This document shows positions 45,040-53,085 of a stretch of DNA of 64,000 bases, one piece after another. Where the stretch lies: assembly GCF_030551255.1 (NCBI RefSeq), contig NZ_CP130630.1:7731501-7795500 (forward strand), written 5' to 3'. The first letter of the stretch is position 1. Each line of letters begins with the position of its first letter. Made by a program: the position numbers and the translations under genes. The DNA comes from Streptomyces sp. NL15-2K. GTDB lineage: Bacteria; Actinomycetota; Actinomycetes; Streptomycetales; Streptomycetaceae. The notes under the pieces are model-generated. The model ran no database searches. It was given only the letters and a program-made list of their open reading frames with translations, and was not told the origin of the DNA.

Positions 45040-48000
45040 ATGGCGTCCCGGGCTCCCGGCATCCCCGCCGACGACGTGAGCGACGTGCTCGCGGCGCTGG
45101 TCGCGCGGCTGCGTGACGCCGGCCTCACGCCGGGTGTGGAGGAGCTCGCGGACGCCCTGTGGCTGGCGCACTGGCTGCCCGCACCGGAAAGCCCGCCGGG
45201 CCGGACCCCGGCCAGGGCATCCGAGGCCACCCGGTCACCCGCCGACGGCCCCGACCCGTTGCCGGCCGGACCACGCACCACCCCCGACCCGGCGGACGGC
45301 GCGGACCGGCAGCCCGACGGCGCCCGGCTCTTCGCACCCGGCCCCGGCGAGGCCGCCACCGGGGTCCGGACGGCTCCCGTACGTGTCCCCGCCGCCCCCG
45401 CCCTGCCCGAACCCCTCGCCCTGCAGGCCGGGTTACGTCCCCTCCAGCGCTACCGCGCGCCCGTACGGCCCGTGCCGCGCGTCCTCGACGAGCGGGCCAC
45501 CGCGGAACGGGCCGCCGAGTCCGGGCTCGTCGTACCTGTCCTGCGCACGGAACGGCGCCGCGAGGCACGCCTGTTGCTCCTGATGGACGTCTCCACCTCG
45601 ACCGTGGTGTGGCAGCAGGCGCTCGACGAGCTGCGGCAGGTCTGCGAGCGCGCCGGGGCCTTCCGCGAGGTGCAGGTGCACTACCTCCACGAGGCCCCGG
45701 GCGGCCTGCCGGGCTGGGCCCCCGCGCCCGAGCACACCGGCCCGCTGCACGCGCCCGAACAGCTCAGTGACCCCACGGGCCACCGGGTGACGTTGGTACT
45801 GAGCGACTGCGCGGGGCCGATGTGGCGCAGCGGCCACATGCAGCGACTGCTGTACCGCTGGGCGGCGACCGCTCCCGTCGCCGTCGTGCAGCCGCTCCCG
45901 CAGCGCCTGTGGCTGCGCACCCATCTGCCGGCCCGGCGCGGACTGCTGCGGCGGCGCGAAGGACCCGCCGGGGCACTGGAGTTCCGGCCCGACAAGGGGC
46001 GCGTCGAACCGCACGCGCTGCCCGTCCCCGTGCTCGCGCTGCGCCGTCCCTCGGTCGAGAGCTGGGCGCGGCTGGTGTCGGGGGCCACCGGACAGTCGCT
46101 GGCCGCGGCCGCGGGCTGGGTGCGCGCCGACCATCCCGCGTCCACAGCGCCGGTACGGGCCGCGGAGGACCTCAGCGGCGAGGATCGCGTCCGCGTCTTC
46201 TGGCGTGCCGCCTCCCCGCAGGCCCGTCGGCTCGCCGTGTACCTGTCCGCGGCGCCGCTGTACCTGCCGGTGATGCAGCTCGTCCAGCACGCCATGCTCG
46301 CCGGCAGCGGCCCCGAGGTGCTCTCCGAGGTGCTGCTCAGCGGGCTGTTGCGGCGCCGCGAGGACGCCGACGACCCACGGGCCGTGCGCTACGACTTCCT
46401 GCCGGGGGTGGCGACGGAACTGCGCGCGCGGCTGGCCGTGGAAGAGGTCGAGCTGCTGTTCAAGCACTGCTCGGAGTACGTGGAGCGCAAGTTCGGGCGC
46501 AGCGTGCGCAACTTCCCCGCGCTCGCGGGGGCCTTCCTGCGGGGAGTGGTGGATCCGGAGCGGGACTCCGCGACGCCGTTGTCCGGCCTGGCACAGGAGG
46601 AGCCGGCCGGGCTGCGGGCGTTCGCCGAGGTGTCCGCGGAGGTGCTGCGGGACCTGGGCGCCCGGATCCCGGTGGTCCCCTCCTGGCCCGGGGCGAATGC
46701 GGGCGAACTGCTCAGCAGAGGTCGGGCAGCGCTCGAACGGTACCGGAACGAAGGGCTCACCAGGGAACTCGACGCCGCGGTGGACTGCCTGCGCAAGGCC
46801 CTGGAGGCCGCCCGGCCGGGCCAGGAGCGCACCGGCGCCGCCGAGGAACTGGCGAACGCGCTGCTGTCCCGGTGGCGGGTGCGAAGCGTGGTGGAGGACC
46901 TGCGGGACGCACTGGCCGTGCTGGAGGGCGTCGGGACCCGTCGGGCCGTGCTGCTGCGGGGGACGGTCCTGGCGAACTGGGCGGCCGGCCTGGACGGCGC
47001 GACGGAGCTGCCCGACGGCGTACGCCGCCGGGCCGAGGCCCGCGCCGACACCGAGCGGACCGTCCTGCGCTGGGCCTTCCACGAAATGATCGAGCGGGCC
47101 GACGCGGAACTGACCATCGCGCTCGGCGACGAGTCCGCCGAGGGCCCCGACCTCGCTCTGCGCACGAGCGCGGCCCGGTTGCTGCTGGGCGTACGCCGCG
47201 CCCTGGCCGCATCGGGGGCCCAGCTCCCGCTGCCCGGCCCGGAGGGCGAGCCGCACACCTGGTACGTCAGGCACATGAACCGGGCGGTCGAGGCCGCCAC
47301 CGTGTGGCTCTCGCTCGCCGACCCCGAGCAGGCACATCTGGAACGAGGGCGGCTCCTGCTCGCCCTCGCGCGCCAGTACCTGGGGCAGGGGCTTGTCAGC
47401 CGCCTGCCGCAGGACGGCGACAGGGAACGCGCCAACGAGGCCGCCGGTCAGGCCGCCGACGACTTCGTGGAGGCCGTGCACACCGACGAGGCGCTGTCCG
47501 ACGCCGAGCGCTGCGGCGCCTGGCTGGACATGGCGTCCGCCACCGAGCTCATCCGGCCGGCCCGGGCCGACGACCCGCAACGCGAGCTCGTCCTGTATGC
47601 CGTGCAGCAAGCCCTGTCGGCCGCGGGCGAGGACGAGGAGCTGCGGTTCACCTGCCATGCCTGGGCCGCACGGATGCACCGGGCGCGCTACGACGAGACG
47701 GGCAGCGACCGCGACATCGACCGCTGCGTCGACGCCTGGCAGGCGGCCGTCCCCCTGCTCGACGAGGACGACGGCCGCCGCCCCGGCGTACTGACGGAGT
47801 ACGGCACCGCGCTGCTCGACCGGGGGAAGGAACTGGCCGCGGCGGCCGACATCGAGAACGCGGTACGCGTCCTGCGGTCCGCGGTCGAGGACACGCCCGA
47901 GGCGGACGACGACCTGGCGGTGCGGCGGACGCACCTCGGGTTCGCCTATGCCCTGCGCTACGAACACAGCCGGGTTCTCTCCGACCTCTACGAGGCCGAC

Positions 48001-48354
48001 TGGATACTCGGCGAAGTCGCCAGGAACGCGGACGCGCCGCACATCGTCCTGGCCGCCCTGTTCCAGCGGGGCCTGATCGCGACGGAGACCTACGAGCGCA
48101 GTGGCACCCTCAGCCACCTGCACCGTGCCGCCGAGATCTACCAGGACGCCGTGGAAACCGCTCTGGAGGTCGGGGACCAGGAGGGCGCGGCCGACGCGCG
48201 GCAGCAAAGGGGCGCGGTCTTCGAGCGGCTGAACCATCTTCGGACGGCGCTGCGCGAGTACCGCGAGGCCCTGGACCTCACCGCCGACCCGGCCCGCGGC
48301 GAGGACCTCCGCACGCGCATCGCCCGCCTGGAAACCGGAACGGCCGCCGAGTGA
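45040..48354 (+). CDS. vWA-TPR protein (SAV_2336 N-terminal-domain type)
   Basis: An 1104-residue protein. A Pro/Ala-rich linker (about 50-130) precedes a vWA-like domain with the MIDAS start DVSTST (Asp183). Further helical domains reach about 560, and tetratricopeptide-like repeats fill about 565-1100 (for example the AADIENAVRVLRSAV and AAEIYQDAVETALEVGDQEG units). It is the vWA partner of the MoxR protein; the TPRs may bind signals or the neighbouring effector proteins. Its stop overlaps the FxsA-like start (GTGA). Confidence 0.85.
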   Translation: MASRAPGIPADDVSDVLAALVARLRDAGLTPGVEELADALWLAHWLPAPESPPGRTPARASEATRSPADGPDPLPAGPRTTPDPADGADRQPDGARLFAPGPGEAATGVRTAPVRVPAAPALPEPLALQAGLRPLQRYRAPVRPVPRVLDERATAERAAESGLVVPVLRTERRREARLLLLMDVSTSTVVWQQALDELRQVCERAGAFREVQVHYLHEAPGGLPGWAPAPEHTGPLHAPEQLSDPTGHRVTLVLSDCAGPMWRSGHMQRLLYRWAATAPVAVVQPLPQRLWLRTHLPARRGLLRRREGPAGALEFRPDKGRVEPHALPVPVLALRRPSVESWARLVSGATGQSLAAAAGWVRADHPASTAPVRAAEDLSGEDRVRVFWRAASPQARRLAVYLSAAPLYLPVMQLVQHAMLAGSGPEVLSEVLLSGLLRRREDADDPRAVRYDFLPGVATELRARLAVEEVELLFKHCSEYVERKFGRSVRNFPALAGAFLRGVVDPERDSATPLSGLAQEEPAGLRAFAEVSAEVLRDLGARIPVVPSWPGANAGELLSRGRAALERYRNEGLTRELDAAVDCLRKALEAARPGQERTGAAEELANALLSRWRVRSVVEDLRDALAVLEGVGTRRAVLLRGTVLANWAAGLDGATELPDGVRRRAEARADTERTVLRWAFHEMIERADAELTIALGDESAEGPDLALRTSAARLLLGVRRALAASGAQLPLPGPEGEPHTWYVRHMNRAVEAATVWLSLADPEQAHLERGRLLLALARQYLGQGLVSRLPQDGDRERANEAAGQAADDFVEAVHTDEALSDAERCGAWLDMASATELIRPARADDPQRELVLYAVQQALSAAGEDEELRFTCHAWAARMHRARYDETGSDRDIDRCVDAWQAAVPLLDEDDGRRPGVLTEYGTALLDRGKELAAAADIENAVRVLRSAVEDTPEADDDLAVRRTHLGFAYALRYEHSRVLSDLYEADWILGEVARNADAPHIVLAALFQRGLIATETYERSGTLSHLHRAAEIYQDAVETALEVGDQEGAADARQQRGAVFERLNHLRTALREYREALDLTADPARGEDLRTRIARLETGTAAE

Positions 48355-48503
48355 CCGCCCCTGTCGACGACTCCCGCATACCCCTCCCCGAGATCGCGGC
48401 ACCGGACCACACCGACCACCCGGTATTGGCGGTGATCCTCGCCGAACTCCGCCGACGACAGGACGAGCCGAGCGTCGTGGCCCACTACGAGGACGCCCCG
48501 TGA
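48351..48503 (+). CDS. FxsA-like precursor peptide with variant YxDxx C-terminus
   Basis: A 50-residue peptide starting at a GTG that overlaps the vWA stop; its own stop overlaps the FxsB start, again as GTGA. The middle has the usual IPL turn and a helix (PVLAVILAELRRRQDEP), and it ends VVAHYEDAP. FxsA precursors end in FxSxx-COOH. Here Tyr and Asp occupy the Phe (-5) and Ser (-3) places, so the register fits exactly. The expected product is an aromatic-to-aliphatic cyclophane joining Tyr46 and Asp48, made by FxsB. Function of the mature peptide is unknown. Confidence 0.78.
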   Translation: MTAPVDDSRIPLPEIAAPDHTDHPVLAVILAELRRRQDEPSVVAHYEDAP

Positions 48504-49699
48504 CCACACATCCCCGGTGGCCGCACGCTCTCCTGGACACGCGACGGCAGCGGCCCGTCCCCTTCCGGCAGTTCGTGCTGAAGGTCCACGGCCGCTGCAA
48601 CCTCGACTGCGGGTACTGCTACCTCTACCGGGGCCAGGACCAAGGCTGGCGGGACCGGCCGGCCCGCGTCGCCGAGCGCACCATGCACCGCACGGCGACC
48701 CGCATCGCCGACCACGTCCGTACCCACGGTCTCGACCGGGTCCGCATCGAACTCCACGGTGGCGAACCACTCCTCACCGGCCCCGGCCCTGTGCTCGCCT
48801 ACACGCGCGCGGTGCGCGCCGCCGTCCCCGCCGACTGCGCGGTCACCGCCACCGTCCAGACCAACGGCACGCGCCTGACCGCCCCCGTCCTCGACCGCCT
48901 CGCCGAGGAGGGAGTCAGGGTCGGCCTCAGCCTCGACGGGGGCCGTGCCGGGCACAACGCGCGCCGCGTCGACCACGCCGGCCGTCCGGCCTGGCCCGCC
49001 GCCCGCGCCGCCGCCCGCAGGCTCGCCGAGCGGCCGGAGTCGTACGCCGGAATCCTCTGCACGATCGACCTGGCCGCGGACCCCCTCGACGTCTACCACT
49101 CGCTCCTCGAACTGGCCCCTCCGGGCGTCGACTTCCTGCTGCCGCACGCCAACTGGCGGTACCCGCCCCCGGGCATCCCCGGCCTGCGGCCCGGCCGCCA
49201 CCGCCCCCGCCCCACGCCGTACGGCGACTGGCTCACCGCCGTCTTCGACGCCTGGTGGGACGCCGACCGGCCGCTCACGCGCATCCGGCTCTTCCAGGAG
49301 ATCGCCGCCCTGCTGCTCGGCGCCCCGAGCGCGGCCGAGGCCGTCGGGCTGTCCCCGGTGGCGGCCGTCGTCGTCGAGACCGACGGCGCCGTCGAGCAGG
49401 TCGACTCACTGCGGTCGGCCTACGCGGGCGCCTCCGAAACCGGACTGGACGTCTTCCGGCACTCCTTCGACCAGGCCCTGCGCCACCCCGGCGTCGCCGC
49501 ACGGCAGTTGGGCGAGCGGGCGCTGGCCGAGGAGTGTGTGGCGTGTCCCGTGGGGAAGGTGTGCGGGGGTGGCAACTACGTGCACCGGTACGCGCCCGGG
49601 ACCGGGTTCCGGCACCCCAGCGTCTACTGCGCCGACCTGGAGCGGCTGATCCGGCACATCGCGGGGCGCCTGGAGCGGACCGTCCGCGGGCCCGCGTGA
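48500..49699 (+). CDS. fxsB: FxsB-family cyclophane-forming radical SAM/SPASM peptide maturase
   Basis: A 399-residue radical SAM enzyme. The cluster motif is CNLDCGYCY (Cys33, 37, 40), with ELHGGEPLL for SAM binding. The C-terminal SPASM-type cysteines (EECVACPVGKVCGGGNYVHR, later VYCADLERL) hold auxiliary iron-sulfur clusters. FxsB enzymes crosslink an aromatic ring carbon to a side-chain beta carbon two residues on. It is coupled to the precursor gene by overlap. Confidence 0.92.
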   Translation: MTTHPRWPHALLDTRRQRPVPFRQFVLKVHGRCNLDCGYCYLYRGQDQGWRDRPARVAERTMHRTATRIADHVRTHGLDRVRIELHGGEPLLTGPGPVLAYTRAVRAAVPADCAVTATVQTNGTRLTAPVLDRLAEEGVRVGLSLDGGRAGHNARRVDHAGRPAWPAARAAARRLAERPESYAGILCTIDLAADPLDVYHSLLELAPPGVDFLLPHANWRYPPPGIPGLRPGRHRPRPTPYGDWLTAVFDAWWDADRPLTRIRLFQEIAALLLGAPSAAEAVGLSPVAAVVVETDGAVEQVDSLRSAYAGASETGLDVFRHSFDQALRHPGVAARQLGERALAEECVACPVGKVCGGGNYVHRYAPGTGFRHPSVYCADLERLIRHIAGRLERTVRGPA

Positions 49700-49817
49700 G
49701 GTCACCCCCGCACGGCTCGCCGAAATAGGACCAACTCGGCGGTAGTAGAGCCGTTTTGACGCACAATTGAATAACCTGTGCACAGTCGTGACCAGGTTCG
49801 GTTGAGGGGACTGCAGG

Positions 49818-52781
49818 ATGTCGGCGGAGCTCGGACACGTCACGGTGGTCTTCGCGGGACAGAGTGAGTCCTGGGCCAAGTGGATCGATCACCAGGTCCG
49901 GGCGGCCGGCCGCGCCACCACGCTGGTGCGCTGGAATCCGCTGCGACGCCTGCCCAACGGGACCCTGTCGGAGCTGCTCAGCGCCCCGGACCGGATCCTG
50001 CTCGTCATCGACGACTGGTACGAGCGGCTGGGCCGCACGCGGTTCGAGGCCTGGGCGGAGGTCCTGCGCGAGGCCCTGCCCCAGTACCGCGACCGCCTCG
50101 CCGCCGTGAGCATCACCGCACGGCCCATGCCCGAGGCCGTCATCGCCCTGGCCCCCGTCGAACTGCGCGGCCTGAGGCCCGAAGTGGCGCGCAGCCGTGT
50201 CCTGGAGTGCGCGGGCGTCCCCGCCCCGAACACCCTCGTCGACCTGCGCCGCGGCCCCCGTTTCCCGGACGACCCGCCGGACGTGTGGCGGGTCCCGCGC
50301 CGCAACCGCCGCTTCATCGGCCGCACCGAACTCCTCGAGAAGGTGTACGGCGCCTTCTCCGCGGCCGGCCGCGACGGCGCCGCGGTCGCCCTGCTCGGCC
50401 CCGGCGGCCTGGGCAAGACTCAGCTGGCCCTGGAGTACGTCCACCGGTACGCCGGCGAGTACGACATCGTCTGGTGGGTCCACGCATCCCAACGTGTCAC
50501 CGCGCGCCAGCAGTTCGCGGAACTCGCCCCCGAGATGAGCCTCGGGGAAGCCGGCGGGGACCTGTCGGCGACCATCAAGGCCGTACGGCGGGAACTCGAC
50601 GCCACCCAACGCCCCTGGCTGCTGGTCCTGGACGGTGCCGCAGGCGACCCCCGGCGGCTGACCGACCTCGTACCCGGCGGACGCGGCCACGTCCTGATCA
50701 CCACCCACCGCAGCGAGTGGGGAGCGCACGCCGAGACCATCGCCGTACCGCCCTTCGAACGCCCGGAGAGCGTCGCCTTCGTACGCCGCCGGGCCGCACG
50801 GCTGACCGAGGACCAGGCCGAGCGTCTCGCCGAGGCCGTGCAGGACATGCCGCTGCTCCTCGACCAGATGGCGGCCTGGCTGGACCTCAACCCCACCGTG
50901 TCCGTGAACGAGTACATACGCGACATCCAGGACGGCAGGCCGGACCGGTTCGGTGTCATGGCGTCCGGCGAGTACCCGCAGAGCTTCGAGGTGGCCTGGT
51001 CCCTGCTCGTCAACACCCTGCGCGAGGGCTCCGAACCCGCCTGGCAGCTGCTCAACCTGCTCGTCTGCTTCTCGCCCGACGTGGTGCCGGTACGGCTGCT
51101 GCAGTGGGCACGGCACCACGACCTGCCGCCCGAACTGGCCGAACTGGTCGCCGAGCCCAGCAGCTGGAACACCGCGCTGCGCAAGCTGTCCGAGATCACC
51201 TCCATGCGGATCGAGTACGAGCAGAGTCCGCGCCTGGACGCCCAGACCGTCGGCACCCTGCGCATGCACCGCCTCTTCCACCGCTATGTGCGCTCCGTGC
51301 AGGCCCCCGCCGACGCCGAACGCTACGCCGCCGCGGCCCGCAAGGTCCTGGTCTCCGCGGACCCCCGCGACTCCTCCACCGCCGGCAACTGGGCACGCTA
51401 CGCCGAACTCATCCCGCACCTGGAGCCGTCCGGCGCCCTGGAGTCGGCCGACGACGACGTGCGCGACCTCGTGCTCAACTGCGTCGAGTACCTGCGGATG
51501 CGAGGCGAGTACCAGGACGGCTGGTGGCTGAGCCGGCGGGTCGTCGACCACTGGCGGCCCGCGTTCGGCGACACCGACCGCTCGGTCCTCGTCGCCGTCC
51601 ACCAACTCGCCAACATGCTGCGCCGACTCGGCCGCTACCCCGAGGCCGAGGAAGTCGGCCGGGACATCCTGCGGCGCCTGGAGAGCGCGCAGGACGTACG
51701 GCCCATCGAGCTGATCCGCGCCAAGGACGGCCTCGGCGGCACCCTCATGGCCCTCGGGCGGTACGCGGACGCCCGCGCCCTGTTCGAGGAGGCCGCCGCG
51801 AGCGCTGCCCAGGAACTCGGCGGCGAGAACGTGCCGCGCACCCTCAGCATCCGCAGCAACCTCGCCGTCGCCGTCGGCCTGCAGGGCCACTACGCTCAGT
51901 CGCTCGCCCTGCACCGCAGGATCATGGAGGCCCGGGTCGACCTGCTCGGCGGCAAGAACCCGGCCACACTGGGCTCGGCCCTGCGCACCGCCTGGATGCT
52001 GCGGCTGCTCGGCCGCTACCGGGAGGCCCTGGCCATCCAGGGACACAACTCCCGCGTCCACAGCCAGGTCCTCGACCGCAACCACAGCCAGACCCTGTAC
52101 GCCGAACACAACCTCGCCCTGTGCGCCCGCCGCGACGGAGACCTGCAGTTCGCCCACCTGATGATGCGCGGCGTACGGGAGAAGATGACGCGCCGGCGCG
52201 GGCCCCTGCACCCGGACACGCTGATGGTCTCCTGCGACTACGCGATGCTGCTGCGCCACCTGGAGCTGACCACGGAGGCCAGGGAACTGGCCGAACAGAC
52301 GGCCATGCAGTACGCGGCCCAGCTGGGCGACGCTCATCCGTACGCGGTCGGCGCGCGGGACAACGTGGCCACCGTCATGCGGGACATGGGCGAGAACCGT
52401 GGCGCACTGGGGCTGTCCCTGCGGACGACCGAGGAGATGGAGCAGGCCGTCGGCCGCGACCACCCGTGGGCCATCGGCTGCGCCAAGAACGCCGTGGCCG
52501 CGCTCGCGTCCGCCGGCGAGACCGAGGCCGCCGCCGACCTGGGCCGGGACGCCGCCGAACGGTCCGCCCGGGTGCTGGGCGAGGGCCACATCCTCACCAT
52601 CAGCCTGCGGGCCGGCCTCGCCGTCGACCTGGCCGAGCTGGGGGAGCGCGCGGAGGCCGAGCAACTGCACCAGGAGGCGGTCACCCGCCTCACCGGCCTG
52701 CTCGGCCCCGACCACCAGCACACCCGCTACATCCTCGAACGGCACCGGCCCTACTGGGACTTCGAGCCGCAGCCGATCTAG
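49818..52781 (+). CDS. fxsT: FxsT-type TIR-like / NB-ARC / TPR protein
   Basis: A 987-residue STAND protein. An N-terminal TIR-like domain (VTVVFAGQSESWAKWIDHQV, residues 7-145) is followed by an NB-ARC ATPase with P-loop GPGGLGKTQ (194-202), Walker B LLVLDGAA and winged-helix region. Many TPRs run from about 560 to the end (QLANMLRRLGRYPEAEEVGR, NLAVAVGLQGHYAQSLALHR). This is the architecture of plant NLR-like immune sensors and of FxSxx-associated TPR proteins. It starts 118 bases after fxsB, so may have its own promoter; GGTTGAGGGGACTG precedes the ATG. Confidence 0.9.
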   Translation: MSAELGHVTVVFAGQSESWAKWIDHQVRAAGRATTLVRWNPLRRLPNGTLSELLSAPDRILLVIDDWYERLGRTRFEAWAEVLREALPQYRDRLAAVSITARPMPEAVIALAPVELRGLRPEVARSRVLECAGVPAPNTLVDLRRGPRFPDDPPDVWRVPRRNRRFIGRTELLEKVYGAFSAAGRDGAAVALLGPGGLGKTQLALEYVHRYAGEYDIVWWVHASQRVTARQQFAELAPEMSLGEAGGDLSATIKAVRRELDATQRPWLLVLDGAAGDPRRLTDLVPGGRGHVLITTHRSEWGAHAETIAVPPFERPESVAFVRRRAARLTEDQAERLAEAVQDMPLLLDQMAAWLDLNPTVSVNEYIRDIQDGRPDRFGVMASGEYPQSFEVAWSLLVNTLREGSEPAWQLLNLLVCFSPDVVPVRLLQWARHHDLPPELAELVAEPSSWNTALRKLSEITSMRIEYEQSPRLDAQTVGTLRMHRLFHRYVRSVQAPADAERYAAAARKVLVSADPRDSSTAGNWARYAELIPHLEPSGALESADDDVRDLVLNCVEYLRMRGEYQDGWWLSRRVVDHWRPAFGDTDRSVLVAVHQLANMLRRLGRYPEAEEVGRDILRRLESAQDVRPIELIRAKDGLGGTLMALGRYADARALFEEAAASAAQELGGENVPRTLSIRSNLAVAVGLQGHYAQSLALHRRIMEARVDLLGGKNPATLGSALRTAWMLRLLGRYREALAIQGHNSRVHSQVLDRNHSQTLYAEHNLALCARRDGDLQFAHLMMRGVREKMTRRRGPLHPDTLMVSCDYAMLLRHLELTTEARELAEQTAMQYAAQLGDAHPYAVGARDNVATVMRDMGENRGALGLSLRTTEEMEQAVGRDHPWAIGCAKNAVAALASAGETEAAADLGRDAAERSARVLGEGHILTISLRAGLAVDLAELGERAEAEQLHQEAVTRLTGLLGPDHQHTRYILERHRPYWDFEPQPI

Positions 52782-52979
52782 GGGGTGCTTTGAAAGTCCC
52801 GCACAGCACCCACGGCGCCCGGCACGCACCCTCGCCGCACCGGCCAAAGACCCAAGTAGCTCCTCCCCCACGCTCGGCTTCGCTCGCGCGGGGGGACCCC
52901 CATCAAGGGCCTTCGTCCGGCACGCCGAGGGCACGCACCGAACACCGCGGGCACCGCACGGGACTTTCAAAGCACCCCC
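52781..52979. repeat. 199-bp long imperfect palindrome with perfect 21-bp terminal inverted repeats
   Basis: The ends 52781-52801 and 52959-52979 are perfect complements. Pairing continues inward for about 50 further bases with mismatches almost all of the C-A kind as read on the plus strand, which become G-U pairs in RNA copied from the other strand. The centre holds palindromic repeat copy 2. The left end starts in the fxsT stop codon. It resembles a MITE or a structured RNA; no target duplication is obvious. Confidence 0.8.
52862..52904 (-). repeat. Palindromic interspersed repeat, copy 2 (in the long hairpin)
   Basis: A 43-bp minus-strand copy: GATGGGGGTCCCCCC, CGCGAGCGAAGCCGAGCG, TGGGGGAGG. 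It forms the apex of the 199-bp palindrome. Confidence 0.85.
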
Positions 52980-52999
52980 GGCCCTGCCGCGAAGCCGAA

Positions 53000-53033
53000 G
53001 GGCCCGCCCCCGGAAAGCTCCGGGAACGGGCCC
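53000..53033 (-). terminator. Terminator of kgd
   Basis: Outer stem GGGCCCG/CGGGCCC (53000-53006, 53027-53033) enclosing a second stem CCCGG/CCGGG, 52 bases after the kgd stop. Confidence 0.75.
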
Positions 53034-53036
53034 TGT

Positions 53037-53075
53037 CGTTCAGCCCTCTCGTTCAGGCCTGGCGTTCAGGCCTCT
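53037..53075. repeat. Three 13-bp tandem repeats at the 3' end of kgd
   Basis: CGTTCAGGCCTCT-like units start at 53037, 53050 and 53063, between the kgd stop and its terminator. Confidence 0.85.
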
Positions 53076-53085
53076 ACGGGGAGAC

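Noticed and set aside
45433..48600. 1055-codon open frame on the minus strand
   Set aside because: Lies entirely antisense to the vWA-TPR gene; poor third-position bias in this phase and no domain signs. A GC-rich shadow frame.
52781..52979. Calling the long hairpin an intact transposable element
   Set aside because: No transposase and no clear target-site duplication at its ends (CTA on the left, GGC on the right), so it is listed only as a MITE-like repeat.
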